Source: Streptomyces sp. ICBB 8177
GTDB taxonomy: Bacteria > Actinomycetota > Actinomycetes > Streptomycetales > Streptomycetaceae
DNA length: 64,000 nt
Direction of reading: 5' to 3'
Assembly (NCBI RefSeq): GCF_003144095.1
Contig: NZ_NSKH01000023.1
Location: 1 to 64,000 of the forward strand
How positions within the stretch are numbered: the first letter of the stretch is position 1; every line of letters begins with the position of its first letter. Under the pieces are notes generated by a model. That model was not told the DNA's origin and did no database searches. It saw nothing but the letters and a program-made list of their open reading frames with translations. Made by a program: the position numbers and the translations under genes. Of the stretch, positions 41,647 through 49,434 are shown piece by piece.

Positions 41647-41768
41647 GGTACGACGAGGGGCATCGCGGCGCACGCGGGTGCGGGCGGGTGCGATGAGGGG
41701 ATCGCGGCAACACACGGGTGCGGACGGGTGCGACGAGGGGCGTCGCGGCGCACACACGGGTGCGGACG
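41647..41768. repeat. 40-bp tandem repeat upstream of the sedolisin gene (3 copies)
   Basis: Three units of about 40 bases (41647-41685, 41686-41725, 41726-41768), each with GACGAGGGG or GATGAGGGG, then ATCGCGGC and CACGGGTGCGGACG. They occupy the 5' region between the sedolisin start and the HAD phosphatase stop. Confidence 0.8.
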
Positions 41769-41818
41769 CGAGGGAACGCGGGATCCGGGACGCGGAAGAG
41801 AGGCTGCCTGACAGTTCG

Positions 41819-42700
41819 TCAGGGGATGTTGTACATGGGGTTCGGGAGCTTGAAGCCGCGGTCGTCGTAGCCGCCCGCGTAGTCGCTCACCTGGTCGCCG
41901 ATGGCCTCGATGAAGTCGTAACCCTGGCTCTGCTCAAGGTACTTGCGGGTGTTCGACTTGAACGGGGTCGCCGAGCAGGACGTCCCGCACGGCAGGTAGG
42001 GCGGCGGGTCGCTCTTCGGGCGCAGGTACAGCCCGTCGATGGGAAAACCGAGACCGGTCAGCTGGTTGCGGGTGACCGTGGTGAGGTTGTCGTGCCTGCC
42101 GGTGATGAACACGACCTTCACGCCGTGCGCGTGCGCCCAGGTGGCGAGGTCCAGCGTGGGCTGGACGACCGGGTAGGTGTTGTCCGCGTCCGCCTGCGCG
42201 TCCGCCGCGCTCGCGTCCGCGCCGCCGCCGAAGTCGTAGTCGGCGTTGACGGGGTAGGTGGAGATGGACGTGTCGTCGATGTCCAGCATGACCGCCGGGA
42301 TCTTCGGCGCGTGGTGGGCGAGGCGCTCTTCGAGATACGCCTTGGCCTTGCCGATCTGGGTGGCCACGTCGGCGGCCCACTGGCTGTCCGGGCCGATGTG
42401 GTGGTGGCCGGAGGCGTCGGTGTAACCGTTGTAGTAGGCGTTGATCTGCGCCTTGAGCTGGTCGAGGTTGCGGGGTTCCGAGCCGACGCGCTTGTAGTCG
42501 GGCGGCGGGGTGGGGGTGGCGGTGGCCGCCGCGCGGGCGGTCGTGCTGCCGGTGGCGCTGCCGCGGGCGGTCGTGCTGCCGGTGGCGGTGCCTCCCGTGG
42601 CCGCGGCGGCGGCTCCGGCGCCGGCCAGCACCACGCTCAGCGCGGCGGCGACGGCCGTCTTGGCGGTGGTGGACGTGGCCGGTATCAGCCGTGTTCTCAC
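41819..42700 (-). CDS. Secreted HAD-family acid phosphatase
   Basis: A 293-residue exported phosphatase of the HAD class B / plant vegetative storage acid phosphatase type. The signal peptide (core AVAAALSVVLAGAGAAAA) is followed by a Thr/Ala/Gly-rich linker. The catalytic motif I is VMLDIDDTS (nucleophile first Asp, acid second Asp), motif II is VVFITGR, and motifs III and IV are in KSNTRKYLE and EAIGDQVSDYAGG. It should dephosphorylate small organic phosphates in the medium. The GTG start at 42700. It lies directly downstream of a second HAD enzyme, suggesting a shared role in phosphate scavenging. Confidence 0.93.
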   Translation of the reverse strand: MRTRLIPATSTTAKTAVAAALSVVLAGAGAAAAATGGTATGSTTARGSATGSTTARAAATATPTPPPDYKRVGSEPRNLDQLKAQINAYYNGYTDASGHHHIGPDSQWAADVATQIGKAKAYLEERLAHHAPKIPAVMLDIDDTSISTYPVNADYDFGGGADASAADAQADADNTYPVVQPTLDLATWAHAHGVKVVFITGRHDNLTTVTRNQLTGLGFPIDGLYLRPKSDPPPYLPCGTSCSATPFKSNTRKYLEQSQGYDFIEAIGDQVSDYAGGYDDRGFKLPNPMYNIP

Positions 42701-42785
42701 AGTGCTCCTGGCTCCTTCGGGGGAAAGCGGGCGGGAGTTGAGGGGTTGGGGGCTTGGGCGCTTGGGGGTCGAGGTGACCGGGGGG

Positions 42786-44168
42786 TCAGAAGACGGTGTC
42801 CGTCTGGTCGGGGATGACGCTGCCGTCGTCGCGGCGTACCGGGCCGGGACTGCCGTCCGGGTTGGTGTAGCCGGTCGTAGAGCAGGGGTAGGGCGTGGCG
42901 CGCTGCGGAAGCGGCTGGATGAACATGGGGTTGATCAGCCACTTGCCGTCCGCGTCGTCGTAGGCGTGGCACATCAGCTCGGTCACGTTCCGGTTGATGA
43001 CGAGATGGACGCCGATCGCGTCGCCCACGAACACCACGTCGGTCGAGGAGTCCCCGGCCGCCAGCACCGCGTGGTCACCGGGCGGCGCGGACCGGAAGGC
43101 CGCGGCACCGTGGATGCCGAACACGTCCTGGTTGACGAAGCAGCGCTTGCCGCTCACGTACGTCAGCACCGAGTCGGCGCCGTCCGGGACGTCGCCGCAG
43201 CCCTTCAGGTGCGGGGTCTGGCGGTCGTGCGCGTACAGATTCCGGATGCCGATCACGTGACCGGGCGGGATGCCGAGCCCGGCCGCCCAGACCTGGACGT
43301 CGATCTGCGGGGACGCGCTGGCCACCCAGACCGCGTAGCCGTCACGCCGCAACGTGCCGATCAGGTCGCGTTGTTGGGTGTAGTAACGCACCCAGCCGGT
43401 CACCTGGTGACTGCCGACCTGCTGCGTCGTGCCGACGGGGGCGGCGAGGTTCTGCGCGCGGGCGCGTTCGGCGTACGAGGTGATCTGGGCGGTGGTGTGG
43501 CCGCTGAGCAGTTCGGCGACCCAGGCGGAGCCGGGCGACATCAGGCGGTGGTCGTAGCCGGCGAACGCGGTCGCGCCCGCGGTCGTCGTGCCGTGGTAGA
43601 CCGCGTAGATCTCGTCGGCGCACGCGGTGTCCGTGGCGGTCGGCAGAGGTGATCCCACGGCGGCGGAGGCGTCGCACGCGGTGCCGAGCGCGTCGGCCGC
43701 GGCGGGGGTGAGGTAGCGGTTGAGATCCGTCCAGGCGGCCGGGCGCAGGACCGCGTCGTGGCGCAGCGTCCAGTAGAACAACGCATCGCCCACGTCGTTC
43801 TTGACCACGGTGTTGTCCCAGTCGAAGACGGCGACGGGCTGCTTGCCGTCAAGCGCCGCGGCGGCGCTCGGAGTCGAGGCGGAGGACGCCGCGCCGCACG
43901 GGGCGTAGGCGTCGATGACCTGCTGGAGGCGGGCCCGGTTGTCGCCGTACCAGGCGGGGGAGGCGGGGAGTTCGGCGCAGGGGGTGGGGTGTCGTGCGGA
44001 GGCGGACGTGGCGGTGGACGTGCTGGTGGCCGGGGTACGGGGTGCGGCGGACGCGGGGGTGAGGGCGGTCGCCGCGGTCGCGGCCAGGAGGGTCAGGGCG
44101 AGGGCGGCCAGGGGGGCGACGGGCGCCCCGCGCGGGTGGTTCGGCCTCACGGGTATGGGAACGGGCAC
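42786..44168 (-). CDS. Secreted HAD-family phosphatase (phosphoserine-phosphatase-like)
   Basis: A 460-residue exported protein. The N-terminal signal (core VAPLAALALTLLAATAATAL) and a Ser/Thr-rich linker precede a HAD domain with motif I VAVFDWDNTVVKND, a cap domain insert (residues 140-280), motif II VWVASASP and motif III/IV around LAAGDSSTDVVF-VGDA. FDWDNTV and GDSSTD are typical of phosphoserine-phosphatase-like secreted HAD proteins. The exact substrate is unknown. It starts at GTG 44168; homologues vary at this end. It is followed 85 bases later by another secreted HAD phosphatase and preceded by a trypsin-like protease gene. Confidence 0.9.
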   Translation of the reverse strand: MPVPIPVRPNHPRGAPVAPLAALALTLLAATAATALTPASAAPRTPATSTSTATSASARHPTPCAELPASPAWYGDNRARLQQVIDAYAPCGAASSASTPSAAAALDGKQPVAVFDWDNTVVKNDVGDALFYWTLRHDAVLRPAAWTDLNRYLTPAAADALGTACDASAAVGSPLPTATDTACADEIYAVYHGTTTAGATAFAGYDHRLMSPGSAWVAELLSGHTTAQITSYAERARAQNLAAPVGTTQQVGSHQVTGWVRYYTQQRDLIGTLRRDGYAVWVASASPQIDVQVWAAGLGIPPGHVIGIRNLYAHDRQTPHLKGCGDVPDGADSVLTYVSGKRCFVNQDVFGIHGAAAFRSAPPGDHAVLAAGDSSTDVVFVGDAIGVHLVINRNVTELMCHAYDDADGKWLINPMFIQPLPQRATPYPCSTTGYTNPDGSPGPVRRDDGSVIPDQTDTVF

Positions 44169-44320
44169 GGTGGTCGCGCTCCTCCTTCGTCTGGGCGGGT
44201 GGTCGGGGGCGCGGGGCCGGTGCGGCGGGGCCTGCGCGGTGGGGGTCGGTGCGGCGGGGTCGATGCGGGGAAGCCGGTGCGGAGGGGGCCGGGGCCGCGG
44301 GGCCGGGCACAGCGGTCACG

Positions 44321-44373
44321 CACAGCCGTCGTACGCAGCCGCCGTACTCAGCGGCCGTACGCAGCCGCCGTAC
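44321..44373. repeat. 13-bp tandem repeat GCAGCCGCCGTAC (4 copies)
   Basis: Four degenerate units ending GTAC at 44334, 44347, 44360 and 44373 lie between the trypsin-like protease stop and the HAD phosphatase start. The region may be the promoter of the HAD gene; the repeats have no other visible role. Confidence 0.65.
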
Positions 44374-44389
44374 ACGGCCCCGCGCCGGA

Positions 44390-45127
44390 TCAGACTCCGG
44401 CCGTCTTCTCGATCCACGAACGGTGCGGGGCGATCTCCGCGTACGACTTGGTCGTGTCGTCGCCCTTGCTGTCGAGCCCGACCTCCACGCCGTTGTAGAG
44501 CGCGGGCCCGCCGGAATCCCCCTTGGCCGACATGTCCGGCCCCTTGACCAGGCACAGCGCCGGGCCGCCCTGCAGATCCGAACAGTTGGTGCCGTTGACC
44601 TTCATGTGGCCGGACTTGAGGCGGTCGGAGTGCGTGCCGCCCTGCTTGGTGTCGCCCCAGCCCCAGATCTGCACCGTGGAACCGCTGGGCGGGTTGGCGC
44701 TGCCGAGCGACAGGTACGTGGTCGTGATGGGCTTGGACAGGTGGAGCAGCAGCAGGTCGCCCTTGGTGTCGGGGTCGGTGTACTTCTTGTCGACCTGGCC
44801 CTCGGTGCCGCTCTTCAACTCGGGGTTGCCGACGTAGACGACCTCGTTGTCGCCGGAGCAGTGACCTGCTGTCAGCACCCACTGCGCCGCGATGATCGCG
44901 CCGGAGCAGATGCTGCCAGAACCGTTCTTGGTGTAGTGGACGTCCGCCGACCAGGGCGCGCTGTCGTACTGGCCGCCGATGATCAGTGGTTGCGCGGCGA
45001 CGTGGGAGGAACCGGCGGGGGCTGTCCGGCCGGGCGTCGTCTGGTGGGCGGAGGCGGTCTGCGCACCGACGGCCAGCGTCAGCGCGAGAGCGGCCGCACC
45101 ACCGAGGGCGACAGCGGTTCTGTGCAT
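44390..45127 (-). CDS. Secreted trypsin-like S1 family serine protease
   Basis: An extracellular protease of 245 residues. A signal peptide (core AVALGGAAALALTLAVGA, cleavage after SAH or ASA) and a short propeptide precede the mature start IIGGQYDSAPWS. The catalytic triad is His in VLTAGHCSGD, Asp in KGDLLLLHLS and Ser in AKGDSGGPALY. Cysteines for two conserved disulphides are present. The absence of Asp six residues before the Ser (here MSAKGDSGG) suggests that it does not have classical trypsin specificity. The ATG at 45127. A candidate promoter and a 13-codon small frame lie in the long upstream interval. Confidence 0.94.
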   Translation of the reverse strand: MHRTAVALGGAAALALTLAVGAQTASAHQTTPGRTAPAGSSHVAAQPLIIGGQYDSAPWSADVHYTKNGSGSICSGAIIAAQWVLTAGHCSGDNEVVYVGNPELKSGTEGQVDKKYTDPDTKGDLLLLHLSKPITTTYLSLGSANPPSGSTVQIWGWGDTKQGGTHSDRLKSGHMKVNGTNCSDLQGGPALCLVKGPDMSAKGDSGGPALYNGVEVGLDSKGDDTTKSYAEIAPHRSWIEKTAGV

Positions 45128-45152
45128 GGGGGATCGATCCCTTCATCGAGGG

Positions 45153-45200
45153 GGTGAGAGGGTGCTTCGTGGGTGAGGTGAGAGGGCGCTTCGTGGGTGG
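45153..45200. repeat. 24-bp tandem duplication upstream of the S1 protease gene
   Basis: GGTGAGAGGGTGCTTCGTGG followed by GTGA (45153-45176) is repeated with two changes at 45177-45200. Confidence 0.8.
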
Positions 45201-45360
45201 GATGGGCTGTCCGGAAGCGGTCGAGCGTCGCCGCGCGCGGGCGTCATACGGGCGTCGCACGGGCGTCGTACGGGAAATCGTTGCGACCACCGCCGGAAGG
45301 ACGGGGAATTCTTCCGGGAATCGCGCGGAAAACAGGTCTTCGTGTTCAGGCGGGCAGGTG

Positions 45361-45402
45361 TTACGGCGAAGTGGCCGTCGTCGCCTTGCGGCTCGTCGGC
45401 AT
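45361..45402 (-). CDS. Possible 13-residue leader peptide MPTSRKATTATSP
   Basis: The ATG at 45402 is preceded by GGAGGAACG, as good a ribosome site as any in the window (the same CGGAGGAACGATG context starts the hydrolase at 36379), and the frame closes after 13 codons at TAA. It lies 234 bases upstream of the S1 protease start on the same strand and downstream of a promoter-like pair. It could be a leader peptide that regulates the protease, or a remnant start of a lost gene. There is no similarity evidence. Confidence 0.35.
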   Translation of the reverse strand: MPTSRKATTATSP

Positions 45403-45505
45403 CGTTCCTCCGAAATTCGACAAAGCGTTGAAGGGGAGGCCGACCGGGGCGTACCCGAGTCCCCGGAACCCCTGCTCCCGACGTTGCCCCGGTCGGCTGC
45501 GAGAG

Positions 45506-45536
45506 AATGTAGCGCCGCCCCTGACAACCCGGTCAA
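45506..45536 (-). promoter_or_regulatory. Promoter-like TTGACC-N19-TACATT on the minus strand
   Basis: TTGACC (complement of 45531-45536) and TACATT (complement of 45506-45511) are separated by 19 bases, slightly above the 17-18 optimum. Transcription from here would run through the small frame towards the S1 protease gene with a leader of about 370 bases. Confidence 0.4.
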
Positions 45537-45819
45537 GGCTTCTCATCAGGGCAGTCGACTCCCTTGAAGGAGGCGGCGGTTCACCTGCGCAGCCGGGTTC
45601 CGCACGCCCCATATCCTTTCCGTTCAGTTATGAGACTTGACAGGTATGTGGCGATAGCACGACCATCTAGCCCCACCTCGCCCCGCCCCGGCGACCGTGT
45701 TCCGGTCCAGCCCCTCCCGCACGGACGGATCGCGTTCCCACTTCCGCCCTCCGCTCGCCGGCACACCCCCCTCATCGCCGCGTCAGGTGACCGAACGAAC
45801 GTCAGGAAGTGCGTCCCCC

Positions 45820-46758
45820 ATGCCTGAGAGACGTCGGCCTCCATCCGATATCGAACGCATCCTGCACACCGGCCCGTTCAGCGAGGCGCTGCGCGCGGCG
45901 ATCGACAAGAGCGGACTCAGCCTGAGCCGTATCAGCAGCAAACTGGAGGAACGCGGCGTACGCGTCAGCGCCGCCGCCCTGAGCTACTGGCAACGCGGCA
46001 GCAACCGCCCGGAGCGCGCCGACTCGCTCCGGGCGGTCGGCTTACTGGAGGAGATCCTCGACCTCGCCCCCAACACCCTCATGACCCTGCTCGGTCCGCG
46101 CCGCTCCCGGGGCCGCTGGTCCGCGTCGTCCACCCCGCTGCCGACCGGCGCCCTGTGGACCCGATCCAGCCATCTCAACCGCACGTTGACCGGTCTGGAG
46201 AAGGACGCGCTGCGCTCGCTGTGGGCGGTCTCCACGGTCTACGCGCATCTGCGGGAACGCATCACCGCGGACCGCACGTTCGGCGAGACCCGGGTGCGCA
46301 AGGTCGTACGGGCCGAGACCGACGGGGTCGACCGCATCATCGCGGTCATGCACACGGACGGCTCCCCGACGCGGTTCGAGACCGCGCACGCGGCCCGCCT
46401 CGGCCGCGTCCGCACCGATCCGGTGGCCGGGTACTCCGTCGCCGAGTTCATCCTCGACCGCATGCTCAACACCGGCGACACCGCGACGGTGGAATACGTC
46501 TCGTACAGCGCGATCCCGGAGAGGACACCGCAGAACTACACCCGGCACTCGCTCTACCGTCCGGCCGCCGTGCTGGTGCTGGAGGTCGAATTCGACCCCA
46601 AGACCATTCCGGCACGGTGCGCGGGCTTCTACTCACCGCGCCGGGAGACCCCGGAACAGAGCCTGGGCCCACTGTGGATCGGCAACAGCAACAGCGCCCA
46701 CCTCGCCCTGTCCGACCTCGACGCGGGGATGTACGGGATCCGGTGGGAGTGGGACTGA
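45820..46758 (+). CDS. Helix-turn-helix regulator of unknown target, TTA-containing
   Basis: A 312-residue protein. The N-terminal region (residues 15-85: PFSEALRAAIDKSGLSLSRI, then SSKLEERGVRVSAAALSYWQRG and LLEEILDLAPNTLM) is XRE-like. The rest is a ligand-binding-type domain with LGRVRTDPVAGYSVAEFILD and NSNSAHLALSDLDAGMYGIRWEW, seen in streptomycete regulators but not functionally assigned. Codon 75 is TTA (46042-46044), the rare leucine codon read by bldA tRNA, so translation may be developmentally timed. The start at ATG 45820 has AGGAAG upstream; a GTG 33 bases earlier is an alternative. Confidence 0.8.
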   Translation: MPERRRPPSDIERILHTGPFSEALRAAIDKSGLSLSRISSKLEERGVRVSAAALSYWQRGSNRPERADSLRAVGLLEEILDLAPNTLMTLLGPRRSRGRWSASSTPLPTGALWTRSSHLNRTLTGLEKDALRSLWAVSTVYAHLRERITADRTFGETRVRKVVRAETDGVDRIIAVMHTDGSPTRFETAHAARLGRVRTDPVAGYSVAEFILDRMLNTGDTATVEYVSYSAIPERTPQNYTRHSLYRPAAVLVLEVEFDPKTIPARCAGFYSPRRETPEQSLGPLWIGNSNSAHLALSDLDAGMYGIRWEWD

Positions 46759-46835
46759 GGCGGAGGCGCAATGGCTCCGGGGCCGGGGCCAGAGCAGGGA
46801 CGGGCCGGAGGGGCGGCGCGAGCCGCGGGTGAACG

Positions 46836-46874
46836 CACTGCGCCCCCGCCAGGAGGATGGGCGGGGGCGCAGTG
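46836..46874. terminator. Bidirectional terminator between HTH regulator and chaplin genes
   Basis: A perfect 15-bp stem CACTGCGCCCCCGCC (46836-46850) with its complement at 46860-46874 and a 9-base loop, between convergent genes. Confidence 0.87.
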
Positions 46875-46970
46875 GGTGGGCGTGCTGCCGCCGCCGGACG
46901 CGGGTCCGGTCCGGGGCGGGGCACCGTGAGCCGGTCCGGCGCAGCGGGCGCGAGCCGGTCCGACGTGGTG

Positions 46971-47690
46971 TCAGGCCCTGCCCGGGCGGAACCTGCGGTA
47001 CAGCAGGAAGCCGCCCACCAGCGCGGTCGCGCTGGCCGGGACCAGGACGCTCACGCCCTGGGCGCCGGTGTGCGCCAGCATGGCCTCGCTGACCGGGGTG
47101 CCGGCCCGCGGGGTGGAGTGGTGGACCGGAGCGGCCGGCTTGTGCGGAGCCGGCTTGTGGGGAGCGGGCGGGCACGGGTGCGTCGTGGGCGGGTGACCCT
47201 CGTGGTTGACGGAGGTGTTGCCGAAGGTCGGGTTGCCGACACCGACGACGTTTACCGAGTTGCCGCTGACGTTGACGGGCAGGTCGACCGGCAGCTGGAT
47301 CCCGTTGCCGGACAGGACGCCCGGCGAGCCCTCGGCCGCGCCCCTGGCCCCGGCGCCACCGCCGTTGACCGAGCCGCCGTGCGTACCGCCCGCGTGCTGC
47401 GTCGCCGTACCGCCCGAGTGCTGCGGCCGCGCGTGACCGCCGCCGTGAGAGGTGTTGGCGCACGCGTTGCCCGTGGTCGGGTTGAGCAGCCCCACCACGT
47501 TGACGGTGTTGCCGCACACGTTGACGGGCACGTCCACCGGGAGCTGCACCAGGTTGCCGGACAGCACCCCGGGGGAGCCGGTGGCGGCGCTGGCCGCTCC
47601 CGAGTCCGCATAGGCGTAGCCTCCGGCGGCGGCCAGCACGCCACCCGCGGCCAACGCGGTGACCAGACCCTTTCTGGCGACCTGTTTCAT
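46971..47690 (-). CDS. Long chaplin with two chaplin domains and sortase signal
   Basis: A cell-surface amyloid-forming protein of 239 residues that coats aerial hyphae. Signal peptide (residues 1-29), first chaplin domain about 37-80 (GSPGVLSGNLVQLPVDVPVN, then VCGNTVNVVGLLNPTTGNACAN), a His/Gly-rich spacer, second domain about 115-160 (GSPGVLSGNGIQLPVDLPVN, then VSGNSVNVVGVGNPTFGNTSVN), a Pro/His-rich wall-spanning region, the class E sortase motif LAHTG, a membrane helix and a basic tail RRFRPGRA. The second domain has Ser where the two conserved cysteines should be. The ATG at 47690 has AGGAA upstream. It fits the ChpA-C class of long chaplins. Confidence 0.95.
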   Translation of the reverse strand: MKQVARKGLVTALAAGGVLAAAGGYAYADSGAASAATGSPGVLSGNLVQLPVDVPVNVCGNTVNVVGLLNPTTGNACANTSHGGGHARPQHSGGTATQHAGGTHGGSVNGGGAGARGAAEGSPGVLSGNGIQLPVDLPVNVSGNSVNVVGVGNPTFGNTSVNHEGHPPTTHPCPPAPHKPAPHKPAAPVHHSTPRAGTPVSEAMLAHTGAQGVSVLVPASATALVGGFLLYRRFRPGRA

Positions 47691-47829
47691 GGGATTCCTG
47701 CCTTCCGGAAATGCTCGCGGGACACATGCCCGCACCGGAGAAAACGCCTTGAGGCCATGGAAGTTATGGGTCATTCGTGTCTCATACGCAATTCACTCAA
47801 TCGAGTCGGTGCCTCCTCGAACTCCGGCT

Positions 47830-48702
47830 TTACGAACCGGGATTCGGTGACTCGTCCGGCGTGGTGCCGGACGCCGGAGGGCACTTTGGCCCGGCACCGC
47901 CCGTGGCCTGGGAAGGGGCTCCGGAGACCGCCCCGGCCGCGGCGTCGTGGGCGCCGGCGGACTGCTGCCCCGGAACCGCCTCCGAGGACGTCCGCGGCGC
48001 GGTGCCGGGTGCGGGGGCGGCTGGGCCGGTCGGCGGAACCGTGTTGACCTCGGTGGGCGGGTTGGAACCGGCGGGTGCGGTGGCTCCGGTCGGCGCGTCG
48101 GCCCCGTCGGAGGGGGCGCCCGGCGCACTCGCCGTGTGCGGGGCGTGCGCCCAGGCGCGCAGCGCGTCGACGGAGGCGAAGTTCGCCACGTTCTTGTCCT
48201 GGGGCGAGTCCGCGTACTGGTGGAACGTCCAGTGATGCTTGATGCGCGGCTTGCCCGGCGTCGTGTAGTCGGCGATCCACAGCCCGTCGCCGCAGTTGGA
48301 GTCGGTGTCCACGGTCACCCAGTTGGAACGGTCGCAGTAGACGACCACCCGGTGGCCGGGTGCCTCGGACCGCACGTGCGCGATCCAGGCGTCCTTGTAG
48401 GAGCGCGCCTTCGCGTCGCTCACCTTCTGCCCGTACCACTCCCAGTCGAGGCAGACGACCTCGCCGGCCGCGAGGTCGAGCTGGGCGAGGAAGTGGTCCG
48501 CCTCCGCGGTGGGTGAGTTGGCGATGTGGGGGTAGTGGTAGAAGCCGGTCACCAGGTGCGCGTCACGGGCGGTCGTGCGTTGCGCCTTCCATTTCGGATT
48601 GACATATGACATGCCCTCGGTGACCTTGATGAAGACGAAGGACAGACCAGAGGTGGGATAACCGCTCGACTGGTAGGAACTGATGTCGATGCCGTGCAGC
48701 AA
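47830..48702 (-). CDS. GH25-type lysozyme (muramidase) without signal peptide
   Basis: A 290-residue protein. Residues 1-190 form a glycoside hydrolase family 25 domain: MLHGIDISSYQSSG (catalytic Asp in GIDIS), FVFIKVTEGMSYVNP, GFYHYPH and VVCLDWEWYG (second Asp and Glu), then VYCDRSNWV and IADYTTPGKP. It should cleave the glycan strand of peptidoglycan. The remaining 95 residues are a Pro/Ala/Ser/Thr-rich tail with no known fold. No signal peptide precedes the enzyme and the ATG is immediate, so export would need another route (holin, phage-tail-like injection or lysis). It ends with TAA. Confidence 0.9.
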   Translation of the reverse strand: MLHGIDISSYQSSGYPTSGLSFVFIKVTEGMSYVNPKWKAQRTTARDAHLVTGFYHYPHIANSPTAEADHFLAQLDLAAGEVVCLDWEWYGQKVSDAKARSYKDAWIAHVRSEAPGHRVVVYCDRSNWVTVDTDSNCGDGLWIADYTTPGKPRIKHHWTFHQYADSPQDKNVANFASVDALRAWAHAPHTASAPGAPSDGADAPTGATAPAGSNPPTEVNTVPPTGPAAPAPGTAPRTSSEAVPGQQSAGAHDAAAGAVSGAPSQATGGAGPKCPPASGTTPDESPNPGS

Positions 48703-48814
48703 GGGGGACCTCCCTGGCGCTCATGACGCTCTCGGTGCTCGCGAACGGCGGCGGTGATGGGGGGACACCGCCGGAGAGACCGTCGCTCCGCTTCGATTGT
48801 CCGTCGCACAGGGG

Positions 48815-49354
48815 CTAATTGTCCGTCATTAGGGCAAGTTTGGTGACGGTGTTCCAGTTGCGGGCGGTCGCGATGACTCCGAGTCGTTTGTCCGACAAGG
48901 CGATCGGCAGTTTGGAGCGGGCGAGTCCGGTCGGGCAGTGGACGTAGATCTCTCGTTCTCCGACACGGAATTCGTCAGGAGCGAAACGGTCCGGGTCGAT
49001 GTCGTTCAAACGCGCCGTGTCGGGCGCGCCGGAGAGGAAGACGACGACGAGCTGGGCCGGATTGAAATCGGTGTCGGCGAACGGGTTGTCGCGCACCACT
49101 CGTTCCAGATCGGCCAGTTCGCGTACGACACAGGGAACGGTGAGCCCGGCCTCGTCGGCGAGCCGCGCGGTCAACACGGCGGCCAGCGCGTCCGGATCGG
49201 TGCCCGCGTGCTCGAAGACGGCGTTGCCGCTCTGGAGCAACGTGCGCACGCCGGAAGCGTCCATCGCGGTCAGCATCTCGCGCAGCCGCGCCATCGGCAG
49301 GCGGTTGTTGGCGCCGAGATTGATCCCGCGCAGGAGGGCCACGTAGGTCGTCAC
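48815..49354 (-). CDS. DUF1697 domain-containing protein
   Basis: A 179-residue soluble protein. The start YVALLRGINLGANNRLPMARL, the QSGNAVFEHAG motif and the end RLGVIATARNWNTVTKLALM are the DUF1697 signature. The family is very widespread and small, with a ferredoxin-like fold, but its activity is unknown. It begins 80 bases from the divergent ATPase gene and has no coupled neighbours. Length and motifs are complete. Confidence 0.93.
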   Translation of the reverse strand: MTTYVALLRGINLGANNRLPMARLREMLTAMDASGVRTLLQSGNAVFEHAGTDPDALAAVLTARLADEAGLTVPCVVRELADLERVVRDNPFADTDFNPAQLVVVFLSGAPDTARLNDIDPDRFAPDEFRVGEREIYVHCPTGLARSKLPIALSDKRLGVIATARNWNTVTKLALMTDN

Positions 49355-49434
49355 CCGGCCACGGTAGCCCTTTCGAAGGACGACACCGGGGACGGAACGG
49401 TTCGGCGATCACTCGGCTGGCTACGTTCGCGGTC

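Larger units (their letters stand above)
45128..45819. other. 690-base interval between protease and HTH regulator
   Basis: Contains a 24-bp tandem duplication (45153-45200), an 11-12-bp repeat with CGGGCGTCGTA units (45237-45275), a 13-codon frame with a strong ribosome site (45361-45402), a promoter-like pair on the minus strand (45506-45536), and, for the plus-strand regulator, a TTGACA hexamer at 45637-45642. No full-length gene is supported. Confidence 0.5.

Noticed and set aside
41642-42817. 391-codon plus-strand frame opposite the HAD acid phosphatase
   Set aside because: Val/Gly/Arg-rich shadow that starts in the 40-bp tandem repeat; no motif.
45564-45827. 87-codon plus-strand frame upstream of the HTH regulator
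   Set aside because: No ribosome site, Pro/Arg-rich, and it overlaps the regulator's start in another frame.
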